A stretch of 64,000 bases of DNA from NCBI GenBank assembly GCA_023386045.1, contig JAEWKK010000012.1, forward strand, positions 124,001 to 188,000, read 5' to 3'. The stretch is from Bacteroidota bacterium (GTDB lineage: Bacteria > Bacteroidota > Bacteroidia > Chitinophagales > Chitinophagaceae). The translations under genes and the position numbers were made by a program. The number at the start of each line of letters is the position of its first letter. Within the stretch, counting starts at the first letter, position 1. The notes below the pieces were generated by a model. That model had not been told where the DNA came from. It made no database searches and saw only the letters and a program-made list of their open reading frames with translations. This document shows positions 1 through 8,691 of the stretch, in pieces.

Positions 1-338
1 GATATCTCGTGAACTTAAAAACCTCAAACCTTAAACACTTAATTATTAAACAACATTCGTAAAACTTCCCACTTTCTTTCTGGCCCTCGCTATCTTTCCT
101 CCCGTCCTTCAGTATAGCAAAGCCCTGCCTAAAGCATCCATCCTTCGACCATCCTTCGACCATCCTTCGATGAATTAAGTTTTGAAAATAACCCGGAAGT
201 GATAAAGAGTGAGTAGAATTACTGCGTAATTAAGGTGAAGCCTCAATGAAATCAACACAAAATAATACATTAAAAAAACCCAAACAAGCATGAATTTTTT
301 TTAAAAAACTGATTCTTTCCTAAAACCAACTATCTTCG
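1..338. other. Intergenic region upstream of the TetR gene
   Basis: No convincing complete gene is visible. On the minus strand an open frame runs from an ATG at 163 off the left edge of the window (about 54 codons, Lys/Gly/Arg rich). I could not assign it to a family, and it begins inside the 11-bp tandem repeat, so it may be the end of a neighbouring gene or chance. Closer to the TetR gene, TATCTTCG at 331-338 resembles the Bacteroidota -7 element with one mismatch and would place the TetR transcription start in or beside the operator-like palindrome. The rest is AT-rich with A and T runs. Confidence 0.4.
138..170. repeat. Three perfect tandem copies of an 11-bp unit
   Basis: The unit CCATCCTTCGA occurs three times without mismatch at 138-148, 149-159 and 160-170. 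A looser relative (CGTCCTTCAG) lies at 104-113. Function unknown. It is one of several short tandem repeats in the intergenic gaps of this window. Confidence 0.85.
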
Positions 339-354
339 TTAACCAAATGGTTAA
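339..354. promoter_or_regulatory. Candidate TetR operator O1
   Basis: TTAACCA-AA-TGGTTAA is a perfect 7-bp inverted repeat with a 2-bp spacer. It ends 5 bp before the TetR start codon, directly downstream of a -7-like element, which is a typical place for autorepression. A related 16-bp site (13 of 16 identical positions) lies at 995-1010. That the site binds the adjacent TetR protein is inference. Confidence 0.6.
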
Positions 355-359
355 ACTAC

Positions 360-977
360 ATGGCTAAAGCAGTTCAAAAGGATACAAGTACAGAAGAGAA
401 GATACTCGAGGCCGCAAAAAAGATCTTTATCCGGCAGGGACTGGCAGGTGCTCGCATGCAGGATATAGCGGATGAAGCCGGAATCAACAAGGCCCTGCTG
501 CACTACTATTTCAGGAGCAAGGACAAGCTCTTTGAAACCATTTTTGTTGAAGTGGCAGGACAATTTGTTCCGAAGGTCAATGCCATCCTGAATTCAGATA
601 GCAGCCTGTTTGAAAAGATCGAAGCTTTTTGCGTGGAGTATATGGACAATGTTTCTAAAAATCCTTTTATCCCACTTTTTGTGATCAATGAAATGAACAA
701 GCAACCCAAAGAATTTGTGAAGAAGCTTTTTGGTAGCGGCTCTCCCCGATTTGAAATGTTTGCCATGCAGCTCAGTGATGCCATCAGGAAAAAAGAGATC
801 AGGAAAATTGATCCTTTTGAACTGGTGATCAATACCGTTTCCCTTTGTGTATTCCCCTTCCTGGCCAAGCCTCTCATCCTCCTGGTGTCGGGTGCCAATG
901 AAGCGGAATTCAAAGCCATGATCGAAGAAAGAAAAAGAACCGTTCCCAAACTGATCATTCATTCTCTACAACCTTAA
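360..977 (+). CDS. TetR/AcrR family transcriptional regulator
   Basis: A 205-residue protein, the usual size for this family. The N-terminal part (about residues 10-58) has the TetR helix-turn-helix pattern, including RMQDIADEAGINKALLHYYF followed by SKDKLF; the rest is an alpha-helical ligand-binding and dimerisation domain with no motif that identifies the ligand. It is the first gene of a co-directional cluster with TolC, HlyD, two ABC ATPases and two permeases, and the TolC gene begins only 8 bp after its stop. It is therefore most likely the local repressor of the exporter, released by an exported compound. Two matching palindromes, one before this gene and one in the first codons of the TolC gene, fit that role. 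The start is fixed by an ATG right after O1. Confidence 0.92.
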   Translation: MAKAVQKDTSTEEKILEAAKKIFIRQGLAGARMQDIADEAGINKALLHYYFRSKDKLFETIFVEVAGQFVPKVNAILNSDSSLFEKIEAFCVEYMDNVSKNPFIPLFVINEMNKQPKEFVKKLFGSGSPRFEMFAMQLSDAIRKKEIRKIDPFELVINTVSLCVFPFLAKPLILLVSGANEAEFKAMIEERKRTVPKLIIHSLQP

Positions 978-985
978 ATTTTTTT

Positions 986-2281
986 ATGCATCGATTAACT
1001 ATCTGGTTAAATTGTTTGGTCAAATCACTTTTAGTTGGTAGCGTCTTGCTTTTATCATTCAGTGTTGATGCACAGACTCTGACCCTTGAGGAAGTAATTT
1101 CAAAAGCTTCCGCTCAATATCCCTTGCTGAAACAAAAAGATCTTATCAACCAGTCGGCACAGCTTGCCATTAGTAATTTAAAAAAAGGATTCTGGCCCCA
1201 GGCTGCCATGAGTGCACAGGCGAGCTATCAGTCGGATGTAACCTCATTTCCTCTTGCCTTACCCGGTGTCAGCATAGATCCACTGCAAAAAGACCAGTAC
1301 AGGATACTGACAGACCTGAGCCAGGTATTGTATGATGGTGGAATGATCTCGCATCAAAAAAAGCTGGAAGTATTAAAGGCGACTGTTGAGCAGGATAAGA
1401 TCGAAGTAGAGCTCACCGCTTTGAGAGACCGGATCACACAACTCTACCTGGGTATTTTATTTACTGACCGGCAGTCAGCACAGATCCAGCTAATCAAGGA
1501 AGACCTTTTGTCCAGCATTCGTTTAATGGAAGCAAGGGTTCAGGAAGGCGCTGTACTTCGTTCGCAGTTAAATATTCTTCAGGCAGAAGCATTAAAAACA
1601 GAACAGCGCCTTGTGGAAGTAAAAGCATCAGGAAAGGCATTGATAGCAAGTCTTGAACTTTATATGAACCATGAGATTGATGAACAAACTGTTTTCGTCG
1701 CTCCTTCAACTCCTGATATCAGTTCCAGCGAGATCCATCGTCCTGAACTCAACTTATTAGATGGACAAAAAGAGATAGTAAAGGAGCAGGCAAAGATCAT
1801 CAATGCACGCAACCAGCCCAAAGCCGCTGCCTTCCTCCAGGCTGGTTATGGTCGCCCCGGACTGAACATGCTGAAAAATTCCTTTGAACCTTTTTACATC
1901 GCGGGTATCAGGTTGAACTGGACTATCGGGAACCTGTACACGTCGAAATCAGAAAAGAAAATACTGGAGATCAATAACAGGACCATTGATGTACAAAAAG
2001 ATGTCTTTGTTCTACAGACATCCATCAAACAAAAGCAGCAACTGGAGGAGATAGACAAATGGAAGCAATTCATCACGATGGACACATCCATTATTTCACT
2101 GCGGAATCATATCACACAGGTAGCAAGGGCTCAGCTGGAAAATGGAAGTATTACCACTAGTGATTACCTGCGTGAAGTCAATGCCGAAGATGCAGCCAGG
2201 CAAAACCTGATCCTTCATGAATTGCAGCTCATTCTTGCAAAAATCAATTATGCCAACATCACCGGATCAAATCATAAGTAA
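986..2281 (+). CDS. TolC-family outer membrane efflux protein
   Basis: A 431-residue protein with a signal peptide (hydrophobic core around residues 14-28, Ala-Gln cleavage region ending VDAQT). The body carries two long heptad-rich helical stretches and amphipathic strand regions as in TolC/OEP proteins: an outer-membrane beta-barrel with a periplasmic alpha tunnel. It would provide the exit channel for the ABC exporter encoded immediately downstream. It starts 8 bp after the TetR stop and ends just before the HlyD lipoprotein gene, so co-transcription is likely. An operator-like palindrome overlaps codons 4-9. The exported substrate cannot be told from the sequence. Confidence 0.9.
   Translation: MHRLTIWLNCLVKSLLVGSVLLLSFSVDAQTLTLEEVISKASAQYPLLKQKDLINQSAQLAISNLKKGFWPQAAMSAQASYQSDVTSFPLALPGVSIDPLQKDQYRILTDLSQVLYDGGMISHQKKLEVLKATVEQDKIEVELTALRDRITQLYLGILFTDRQSAQIQLIKEDLLSSIRLMEARVQEGAVLRSQLNILQAEALKTEQRLVEVKASGKALIASLELYMNHEIDEQTVFVAPSTPDISSSEIHRPELNLLDGQKEIVKEQAKIINARNQPKAAAFLQAGYGRPGLNMLKNSFEPFYIAGIRLNWTIGNLYTSKSEKKILEINNRTIDVQKDVFVLQTSIKQKQQLEEIDKWKQFITMDTSIISLRNHITQVARAQLENGSITTSDYLREVNAEDAARQNLILHELQLILAKINYANITGSNHK
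995..1010. promoter_or_regulatory. Candidate TetR operator O2
   Basis: TTAAC-TATCTG-GTTAA, a 5-bp inverted repeat with 6-bp spacer, has the same overall 16-bp length and 13 of 16 bases in common with the site at 339-354. It lies just inside the TolC coding region, 18 bp after the TetR stop codon, where a bound repressor could block transcription into the exporter genes. Whether an internal promoter exists here is unknown. Confidence 0.45.
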
Positions 2282-2291
2282 AACCATCAGC

Positions 2292-3245
2292 ATGAAGACA
2301 TTCATTCCTCTTCTCTCCTCTGCTCTTTTTTTGATTGCCTGCAGCAACAACAATCATAAAAGAGATGCATCGGGATCATTTGAAGCAAAAGAGATTATTG
2401 TTTCTGCCGGTCTTACAGGCAAGATCATTTCACTGGACATTGAAGAAGGTCAGACCATTGACAGCAACACCGTGGTAGGCCACATAGATAAAGAAGAACT
2501 GGAGATCCAGAAGCAGCAGGTAGGTGCCAGCATGGAAGCATTGCAGGAAAAAACCGCCGATGCCAGCCCACAGGTAAACATGCTGAATGCGCAGCTGTCC
2601 TTACAGCAAACACAACTCGATGGTTTGCTAAAGGAAAAATCCAGGATCGACAAACTATTGAAGGCAGATGCTGCCACACAAAAGCAAAGCGATGAGATCA
2701 ACAACCAGGTAGCCACAGTAAGAAAACAAATGGATGTAACCCGTAAGCAGATTGATGTACAGAAAAATACTGTCAGCACACAAAACAAAACCGTTCTAAG
2801 TGAGGGCAAGCCCCTACAAAAGAAAGTTGCTTTGCTAGAAGAACAGATCAATGATGCTCGTGTCATCAATCCTGCAAAGGGAACCATTTTATCCAAATAT
2901 GCAGAACCAGGTGAGATGGTAACGATGGGCAAAGCACTGTATAAAATTGCCAATCTCTCTGAATTGGATCTCAGGGCTTATGTTACCGGAGACCAGTTCT
3001 CGCAGATAAAAATGGGCCAGACCGTAAAAGTGTTTGTAGACAATGGTGAGGGTGGATTCAGGGAATATAGTGGTGAGTTGATATGGATCTCGGGCAAGGC
3101 TGAATTCACACCCAAGACCATTCAGACAAAAGACGAAAGAGCCAACCTGGTTTACGCTGTGAAGATCAGGGTTAAAAATGATGGCTTTCTGAAAATAGGA
3201 ATGTATGGAGAAGTGGATTTTGATGGCAATGAAAAACAAAGATGA
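2292..3245 (+). CDS. HlyD-family periplasmic adaptor (membrane fusion) lipoprotein
   Basis: The ATG at 2292 is chosen (317 residues), although the frame opens earlier at 2217, because it begins a lipoprotein signal MKTFIPLLSSALFLIACS with the lipobox LIAC (Cys at residue 17). A split biotinyl-lipoyl domain flanks a long coiled-coil hairpin (about residues 85-190, rich in Gln, Lys and Val heptads). A beta-barrel region follows with the family motif NPAKGTILSKYAEPGEMV. This is the adaptor that bridges the inner-membrane ABC transporter and the TolC-like channel, as YbhG does in E. coli. Its TGA overlaps the ATG of the next gene (ATGA), indicating translational coupling. Confidence 0.9.
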   Translation: MKTFIPLLSSALFLIACSNNNHKRDASGSFEAKEIIVSAGLTGKIISLDIEEGQTIDSNTVVGHIDKEELEIQKQQVGASMEALQEKTADASPQVNMLNAQLSLQQTQLDGLLKEKSRIDKLLKADAATQKQSDEINNQVATVRKQMDVTRKQIDVQKNTVSTQNKTVLSEGKPLQKKVALLEEQINDARVINPAKGTILSKYAEPGEMVTMGKALYKIANLSELDLRAYVTGDQFSQIKMGQTVKVFVDNGEGGFREYSGELIWISGKAEFTPKTIQTKDERANLVYAVKIRVKNDGFLKIGMYGEVDFDGNEKQR

Positions 3246-4159
3246 TGAAATCGGTAACTGCATCAGGACTGGTAAAATCTTATGGTGATCAACGCTCTCC
3301 TGTTCATGCAGTAAAGGATTTGAGCTTTGAAGTGGAAGCAGGTGAGATCTTTGGCATCATTGGTCCTGATGGTGCTGGCAAGACGAGTGTATTCCGCATG
3401 CTGACCACGCTCCTGCTTCCCGATAAAGGAACAGCAACCGTTGATGGATTTGATGTGGTGAAAGATTACAAGCAAATCCGCCAGCGCATTGGATACATGC
3501 CAGGTCGTTTCTCTTTATATCCTGATCTCAGTGTTGAAGAAAACCTGGAATTCTTTGCAACCATTTTCAATACTTCCATTGCGGAAAATTATGCACTGAT
3601 CAAAAATATTTACCAGCAGATAGAACCCTTTAAAAAGCGAAGAGCGGGCCAGCTTTCTGGTGGCATGAAACAAAAGCTGGCATTAAGCTGTGCCCTCATT
3701 CATCACCCCGTTGTGCTTTTTTTGGATGAACCTACTACAGGTGTAGATGCAGTTTCCAGGAAAGAATTCTGGGACATGTTGCAGGAATTGAAGAAAGAAG
3801 GCATCACCATTCTGGTATCAACGCCTTATATGGATGAAGCCAACCTCTGTGATCATATTGCGCTGATGCAGGATGGAAAGATCCTGTCCATTGATACTCC
3901 CAAAGGCATTACTGGCAATTTTAAAAAACCGCTGTATGCTGTTAAAGCTCCAGCCATGCTTTCGTTGTTGAATGATCTGAAAAATGAAAAAGAAGTGATT
4001 GATGTTTATCCTTATGGAGAATACCACCACGTGATTTTATCTGATCAGCAATCAGCAGAAGCATTGCAACAAAGCTATGCTGACCGGCAGATGGAAATGC
4101 AGAAGATCGAACCATCCATTGAAGATTGTTTTATTGACCTGATGAAAAAAAATGACTGA
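3242..4159 (+). CDS. ABC transporter ATP-binding protein (first ATPase of the exporter)
   Basis: A 305-residue ABC ATPase. Visible motifs: Walker A GPDGAGKTS (around residues 41-49), Q-loop region, canonical signature LSGGMKQKLAL, Walker B VLFLDEPTTGVD and the D-loop. The family usually has a switch His; here the strand after the D-loop reads LVSTPYMDEA, so the His seems replaced by Pro, a deviation seen in some drug-exporter ATPases. The last 80 residues form a DrrA-like C-terminal extension. It begins at ATGA overlapping the HlyD stop and overlaps the second ATPase by 8 bp. With that second ATPase it corresponds to the two halves of YbhF-type fused ATPases. Confidence 0.92.
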   Translation: MMKSVTASGLVKSYGDQRSPVHAVKDLSFEVEAGEIFGIIGPDGAGKTSVFRMLTTLLLPDKGTATVDGFDVVKDYKQIRQRIGYMPGRFSLYPDLSVEENLEFFATIFNTSIAENYALIKNIYQQIEPFKKRRAGQLSGGMKQKLALSCALIHHPVVLFLDEPTTGVDAVSRKEFWDMLQELKKEGITILVSTPYMDEANLCDHIALMQDGKILSIDTPKGITGNFKKPLYAVKAPAMLSLLNDLKNEKEVIDVYPYGEYHHVILSDQQSAEALQQSYADRQMEMQKIEPSIEDCFIDLMKKND

Positions 4160-4898
4160 TAGATTCATGATAGAGGCAGAAAATCTTACCAAACGCTTTG
4201 GAAACTTCATGGCTGTGGATGGTATTTCATTCAGCGTTCGAAAGGGTGAGATCTTTGGTTTTCTCGGTGCGAATGGTGCAGGAAAATCAACAGCCATGCG
4301 TATGCTCTGCGGACTGTCGCTACCAAGTTCCGGTAAGGCCACAGTAGCCGGCTTTGATGTATATCACCAGACACAGGAGATCAGGAAAAGAATTGGCTAT
4401 ATGAGCCAGAAGTTTTCCTTGTATGAAGACCTGACCATCAAGGAAAACATCCGCTTTTACGCAGGCATCTATGGCATGAGCAGGGATTTTATCAAAAAGA
4501 AAACCGCTACTCTTTTACAACAACTGGATCTGGAAAAAGAAGCTGACAAGCTCGTAGGTTCCCTTCCCTTAGGATGGAAACAGAAGCTGGCATTTTCTGT
4601 TGCCATTTTTCATGAACCACTGATTGTATTCCTTGACGAACCAACAGGTGGCGTGGACCCGGTAACCAGGCGTGAATTCTGGAAAATGATCTATGAAGCT
4701 GCAGAAAAAGGCATTACTGTATTTGTCACCACGCATTATATGGATGAAGCTGAATACTGTGACCGTGTTTCTATTATGGTGGATGGAAGAATAGATGCGC
4801 TGGATAATCCATCTGCCATGAAAGCATCCATGAATGCAAAGTCAATGGAAGAAGTTTTTCTGAAACTGGCGAGAAAAGCAAAAAGACAGGCAGATTAA
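4152..4898 (+). CDS. ABC transporter ATP-binding protein (second ATPase of the exporter)
   Basis: A 248-residue ABC ATPase with Walker A GANGAGKST, Walker B IVFLDEPTGGVD and switch His in VTTHYMDEAE. The ABC signature is degenerate: SLPLGWKQKLA takes the place of LSGGxxQ. Together with the canonical signature but missing switch His in the first ATPase, this suggests an asymmetric ATPase pair with one competent composite site, as known for other ABC exporters. The first ATG overlaps the upstream gene by 8 bp; a second in-frame ATG (4167, MIEAENL) aligns better with the family start and cannot be excluded. The permease genes follow within 10 bp. Confidence 0.92.
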   Translation: MTDRFMIEAENLTKRFGNFMAVDGISFSVRKGEIFGFLGANGAGKSTAMRMLCGLSLPSSGKATVAGFDVYHQTQEIRKRIGYMSQKFSLYEDLTIKENIRFYAGIYGMSRDFIKKKTATLLQQLDLEKEADKLVGSLPLGWKQKLAFSVAIFHEPLIVFLDEPTGGVDPVTRREFWKMIYEAAEKGITVFVTTHYMDEAEYCDRVSIMVDGRIDALDNPSAMKASMNAKSMEEVFLKLARKAKRQAD

Positions 4899-4907
4899 AT
4901 CTTGATT

Positions 4908-6014
4908 ATGAAACAACTCGGCGCCTTCATAAAAAAAGAATTCTATCACATCCTTCGCGACAGGAGAACGCTGTTGATCTTACTGGGCATGCCCATTTTC
5001 CAGATCATCATATTTGGTTTTGCCCTGACCAATGAAGTAAAGAATACAAGGATAATCATCTTCGATGAGGCCAGGGATGAAAGTTCTGCCTCTGTGATCA
5101 ATGAAATAGAAGCAAGCCGGTATTTTGAAAGCTGGGCCTACGTAAATACTTACGGTGAAGTTGAGGATGCATTCAAAAAAGGAAAAGTAAAATTAGCTGT
5201 CATTTTCCCTGCCGGGTTTGGGAAAGACCTTGAACGATTTCATACGGCGCAGGTGCAACTGATCGCGGATGCATCAGATCCCAACACAGCCAACACACTC
5301 ACCAATTATGCGTCTTCGGTGCTGATGGATTACAGGGAAAGAATCACAAAAGGCAGGCAAATTCCTTATTCGATTAATACAGAAATACGGATGCTGTATA
5401 ATCCCCAGCTAAAAGGTGCTTATAGTTTTGTTCCGGGTGTGATGGCGATGGTGTTGATGCTGGTGTGTACCATGATGACGGCCATTACCATTGTGCGTGA
5501 AAAAGAAACCGGTACTATGGAGATCATGCTGGCCTCTCCCATGCAACCTTTAATGATCATCATCTCCAAAGCCATTCCTTATCTCCTGCTTTCCCTTGTA
5601 AACATTATCAGTATCCTGGCTCTCAGTGTATGGGTGCTGGATGTGCCCATCAATGGCAGCCCTGTTTTACTGGTGTTGGAAAGCATTCTTTTTATCATTA
5701 CCTGTTTGTCCCTTGGTTTGCTGATCTCGACCGCTACTGATACTGTGCAAACGGCAATGTTTATTTCCCTGGTGGGATTGTTTCTTCCAACGGTGATGTT
5801 AAGTGGCTTTATGTTCCCGATTGAAAACATGCCTACGCCATTAAGGGTCCTTGCACACTTACTGCCTTCCAAATGGTATTATGATATCGTGAGCACCGTG
5901 ATGATCAAGGGCGTGGGTTGGCAATTTGTGTGGAAAGAGACAGGGATTCTTTTGATCACCACCTTGCTACTGGTAGCACTTAGTTTAAAGAAATTTAAAA
6001 TCAGGCTGGCATGA
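4908..6014 (+). CDS. ABC transporter permease (ABC-2 type), first subunit
   Basis: The ATG at 4908 gives 368 residues (MKQLGAFIKKEFYHILRD). Layout is typical of ABC-2/YhhJ-YbhR permeases: one N-terminal transmembrane segment (about residues 20-40), a large extracytoplasmic domain (to about residue 170), then five membrane segments. The motif TIVREKETGTMEIMLASPM between TM2 and TM3 is the coupling region that contacts the ATPases. It overlaps the second permease by ATGA. The two permeases probably form a heterodimer in the inner membrane working with the adaptor and TolC-like channel. Confidence 0.9.
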   Translation: MKQLGAFIKKEFYHILRDRRTLLILLGMPIFQIIIFGFALTNEVKNTRIIIFDEARDESSASVINEIEASRYFESWAYVNTYGEVEDAFKKGKVKLAVIFPAGFGKDLERFHTAQVQLIADASDPNTANTLTNYASSVLMDYRERITKGRQIPYSINTEIRMLYNPQLKGAYSFVPGVMAMVLMLVCTMMTAITIVREKETGTMEIMLASPMQPLMIIISKAIPYLLLSLVNIISILALSVWVLDVPINGSPVLLVLESILFIITCLSLGLLISTATDTVQTAMFISLVGLFLPTVMLSGFMFPIENMPTPLRVLAHLLPSKWYYDIVSTVMIKGVGWQFVWKETGILLITTLLLVALSLKKFKIRLA

Positions 6015-7129
6015 AAACACTTCTGTTTTTACTGGAAAAAGAGTTCAGGCAGATCTTTCGTAACAGCGCCATTTTGCGGATGATCTTTATCATGCCTCTG
6101 GTTCAATTAATGGTACTGCCCTGGGCTGCTGATTATGATGTGAAAAATATCAGTCTTTCCGTAGTAGATCATGATCATTCCTCTTATTCCAGAAAGCTGG
6201 TACAAAAAATTAGTGCTTCAGGTTATTTCCAGGTGGAGAGTTATGGCAGCAGTGAAAAGCAAGCAATGGAAAAGGTAGAAGCCAATCAATCAGACCTGGT
6301 GCTGGAAATCCCACCCGCTTTTGAAAGAACGATGGTACGTGAACAGGAAGCCTCTCTTTCCATTGCTGTCAATGCCATCAATGGAGTAAAGGCAAACTTA
6401 GGAGGAAATTACCTGCGCACGGTTATCAGGGATTACAATGATGAACTGAGAAGTGAATGGATTCAGAATCCCAGGTTTCCACCCGAGGTAGTAATGGAAA
6501 TCCGTCCTTTAAACTGGTACAATCCACACCAGGATTACAAGGATTTTATGGTTCCTGGCATCCTGGTGGTTTTACTGACATTGGTAGGAACTTTTTTAAC
6601 TGCATTGAATATTGTAAAGGAAAAAGAAGTGGGAACCATAGAGCAGATTAATGTCACACCCATCCGGAAATACCATTTCATACTGGGCAAGCTCCTTCCT
6701 TTCTGGATCATAGGCCTGGTGATCCTCTCAATTGGATTGCTGGTTTCATGGCTGGCATATGGGATCCTTCCGGTGGGCAGCTATCTCACCATCTATGTTT
6801 TTGCTGCGCTTTTTCTTGCTGCGGTACTTGGCCTTGGTTTATTGATTTCAACGGTTACACAAACGCAACAGCAGGCCATGCTTATTTCTTTCTTCCTGAT
6901 GATGGTTTTTATTTTATTGGGTGGATTATATACTCCAATAGAGAGCATGCCTTCATGGGCACAATGGATCACTAAAGCCAATCCGGTAAGTTATTTCATA
7001 GAAGTGATGCGGATGGTGATGTTGAAAGGGAGTGGATTCAATGAGATAAAGACTCATTTGTGGATCATGGCTGGATTTGCAGTAGCTCTTAACAGTTGGG
7101 CGATCATCAGTTACAGGAAAAGAGGATAA
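6011..7129 (+). CDS. ABC transporter permease (ABC-2 type), second subunit
   Basis: A 372-residue paralogue of the preceding permease with the same plan: N-terminal membrane helix, large extracytoplasmic domain, and a C-terminal five-helix bundle. The coupling motif reads NIVKEKEVGTIEQINVTPIR, and the segment ending LGGLYTPIESMPSW is characteristic of this class. It starts at ATGA overlapping the upstream permease and ends the exporter operon. The next gene is convergent, with only 3 bp between the stop codons and no obvious terminator hairpin. Confidence 0.9.
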   Translation: MKTLLFLLEKEFRQIFRNSAILRMIFIMPLVQLMVLPWAADYDVKNISLSVVDHDHSSYSRKLVQKISASGYFQVESYGSSEKQAMEKVEANQSDLVLEIPPAFERTMVREQEASLSIAVNAINGVKANLGGNYLRTVIRDYNDELRSEWIQNPRFPPEVVMEIRPLNWYNPHQDYKDFMVPGILVVLLTLVGTFLTALNIVKEKEVGTIEQINVTPIRKYHFILGKLLPFWIIGLVILSIGLLVSWLAYGILPVGSYLTIYVFAALFLAAVLGLGLLISTVTQTQQQAMLISFFLMMVFILLGGLYTPIESMPSWAQWITKANPVSYFIEVMRMVMLKGSGFNEIKTHLWIMAGFAVALNSWAIISYRKRG

Positions 7130-7132
7130 AAT

Positions 7133-7546
7133 TTACATGGCCTGATTAACTGGTTCTGAAATAATACTGGAATGCATTATTTTCTTTCTTTCATAGAGAT
7201 AATATAGCAAAAAAAGAATGGCAAGATAAATAACCACGGGTATACCTGCAGTATAGGAATGCAGTGCAGCTACATTACAGTACCAGGCACCTAACAGGTT
7301 AAAAGCAAATCCGGCAAACACCCATTCTTTCAGTCGGGGAAAGCCGGGGACATATAGAACTACCAAACCCAAAAGTTTGATGATTCCGGTAAAGAAAAGC
7401 AGGTATTCCGGCAGCTTCAATACATTGGTAAAATATTCAACTGCATAAGGGAGCTTTAGAATAGAAGGAATGGCTGAAAACAAAAATCCTATGCTAAGAA
7501 TCATCAGTGTGATCCAGTAAGCCAGATTGATTTTATTCTTTTTCAT
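7133..7546 (-). CDS. DoxX-like family membrane protein
   Basis: About 137 residues from the internal Met that begins MKKNKINLAYWITLMILS; the frame extends 14 codons further upstream into the preceding gene, but that extension is hydrophilic and Cys/His-rich and does not look like a natural start. Four transmembrane segments are visible. The segment with LPEYLLFFTGIIKLLGLVVL resembles the DoxX-like family, a group of small membrane proteins of uncertain function. It is the last gene of a minus-strand operon behind an ArsR regulator and a SRPBCC-fold protein. Confidence 0.7.
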   Translation of the reverse strand: MKKNKINLAYWITLMILSIGFLFSAIPSILKLPYAVEYFTNVLKLPEYLLFFTGIIKLLGLVVLYVPGFPRLKEWVFAGFAFNLLGAWYCNVAALHSYTAGIPVVIYLAILFLLYYLYERKKIMHSSIISEPVNQAM

Positions 7547-7548
7547 GT

Positions 7549-8187
7549 TTAAAATGTGAGGTAGATTTTTGCAATGAATACACACCATAAAATGTAAACT
7601 ATGATGAGGATCCTGTTCATATAACCATTAATGCCAATTACACCTGGTGGAAGGGCTTCAGGAGGAGCGATATTAGGACCAAAAGGAATGGCGGCTTTTT
7701 TAAATCCTGAGAACAGCAACATCATCGAAAAAGCCATCAAAACGAGACTGATCCAGATAGCATGCGCAGAGATCAGAAGTTGCGACTGGTGCTCATTCCA
7801 TGATGATAATTTGACAAGATGATAACTCACCAGCAATGCGCCAATGGGAAGAAAGGGGACACCCAATCCAAAAGCTACTCCATGCAACTTATGATTTACA
7901 TCAAACAAACCTCCAAAGATGGCTCCAATGCCAGTGATAAAAACAAGTACAACACCTATAGAAGCCCAAATACTACTTACCTGGTTCCAAAGCAAAGCAG
8001 CACATAAAATGGAACAGATACCCCAAAGCAGAAAGAATAAAGTAAGGATCCATTTGTGCTGGCCATTTGCATATTCACTCACCATTCGCCAGCTGGGTTT
8101 GAATTCAGGGCTCATTAGGTGTAACGCCAGCAGGCATACCAGTGAGAGGAATCCTGCCATAACAGTCAATAAAGCAACTATGCTCAT
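7549..8187 (-). CDS. DUF998-like integral membrane protein
   Basis: A 212-residue protein with about six hydrophobic helices. Features that recall DUF998 proteins are the early motif SPEFKPSWRMVSEYANGQHKW (between TM1 and TM2), the FGGLFDVNHKLHG segment, and a final long hydrophobic stretch. The family has no established function. It starts 3 bp after the SRPBCC gene stop and runs into the DoxX-like gene, so it belongs to the ArsR-headed operon. Confidence 0.75.
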   Translation of the reverse strand: MSIVALLTVMAGFLSLVCLLALHLMSPEFKPSWRMVSEYANGQHKWILTLFFLLWGICSILCAALLWNQVSSIWASIGVVLVFITGIGAIFGGLFDVNHKLHGVAFGLGVPFLPIGALLVSYHLVKLSSWNEHQSQLLISAHAIWISLVLMAFSMMLLFSGFKKAAIPFGPNIAPPEALPPGVIGINGYMNRILIIVYILWCVFIAKIYLTF

Positions 8188-8190
8188 GGT

Positions 8191-8691
8191 TTATGATTTT
8201 TGTTTGTCCAATAATTGTTGAAGCTGTTCGAAGCAGGCAGTGATACCCTGCTCAAATCCCATTTCAATGATTTTTTGCAGGTCTGCTTCTGTAGGATAAT
8301 GCATTTTGAAATCCACCCTGGTTCCATCTTCTGTTGCAGTGAAAAGATTCTGACCCTTTGAGTGAGGCAACTGATCGTTGGTCTTACCATTTTCATCACA
8401 AAAAAAATCTTCGATATCAAAAGATTTGTGGTGCTGGATATCCAGGTAATTCATGCGACCCCAGTGCTTTTGATTTTCAGGACTTACCATTGCATAGAGC
8501 CAGTAACCTCCAACAGCAAAGTTCATGGATTTGGTTTCAGCTCTCCATGGCGCAGGCGCCCACCACTGATCTAACAGCTGGCTTTCGGTAAAGGCACGCC
8601 ATACATCTTCCACCGGCGCATCAAATTTCCTTGAAACAAGAATTGATTTTTCTTTCAGGTCTTTAACGACCTCTGTTTTGTTGGTACTCAT
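8191..8691 (-). CDS. SRPBCC/AHSA1-like domain protein
   Basis: A 166-residue protein of the START-like SRPBCC fold (activator of Hsp90 ATPase homology 1-like, AHSA1). Diagnostic parts are ILVSRKFDAPVEDVWRAFTE near the N-terminus, LLDQWWAPAPW after it, the central GGYWLYAMVSPE strand and the C-terminal helix ending TACFEQLQQLLDKQ. Such proteins bind hydrophobic ligands and are very often encoded next to ArsR-type regulators. Its ATG overlaps the ArsR stop (ATGA), so the pair is translationally coupled. Confidence 0.88.
   Translation of the reverse strand: MSTNKTEVVKDLKEKSILVSRKFDAPVEDVWRAFTESQLLDQWWAPAPWRAETKSMNFAVGGYWLYAMVSPENQKHWGRMNYLDIQHHKSFDIEDFFCDENGKTNDQLPHSKGQNLFTATEDGTRVDFKMHYPTEADLQKIIEMGFEQGITACFEQLQQLLDKQKS

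Noticed and set aside
1..163. Open minus-strand frame leaving the window, about 54 codons
   Set aside because: It begins inside the 11-bp repeat, no family is recognisable, and the part outside the window is unknown.
2217..2291. Upstream start of the HlyD gene
   Set aside because: The extension is inside the TolC gene and would hide the lipoprotein signal that starts at 2292.
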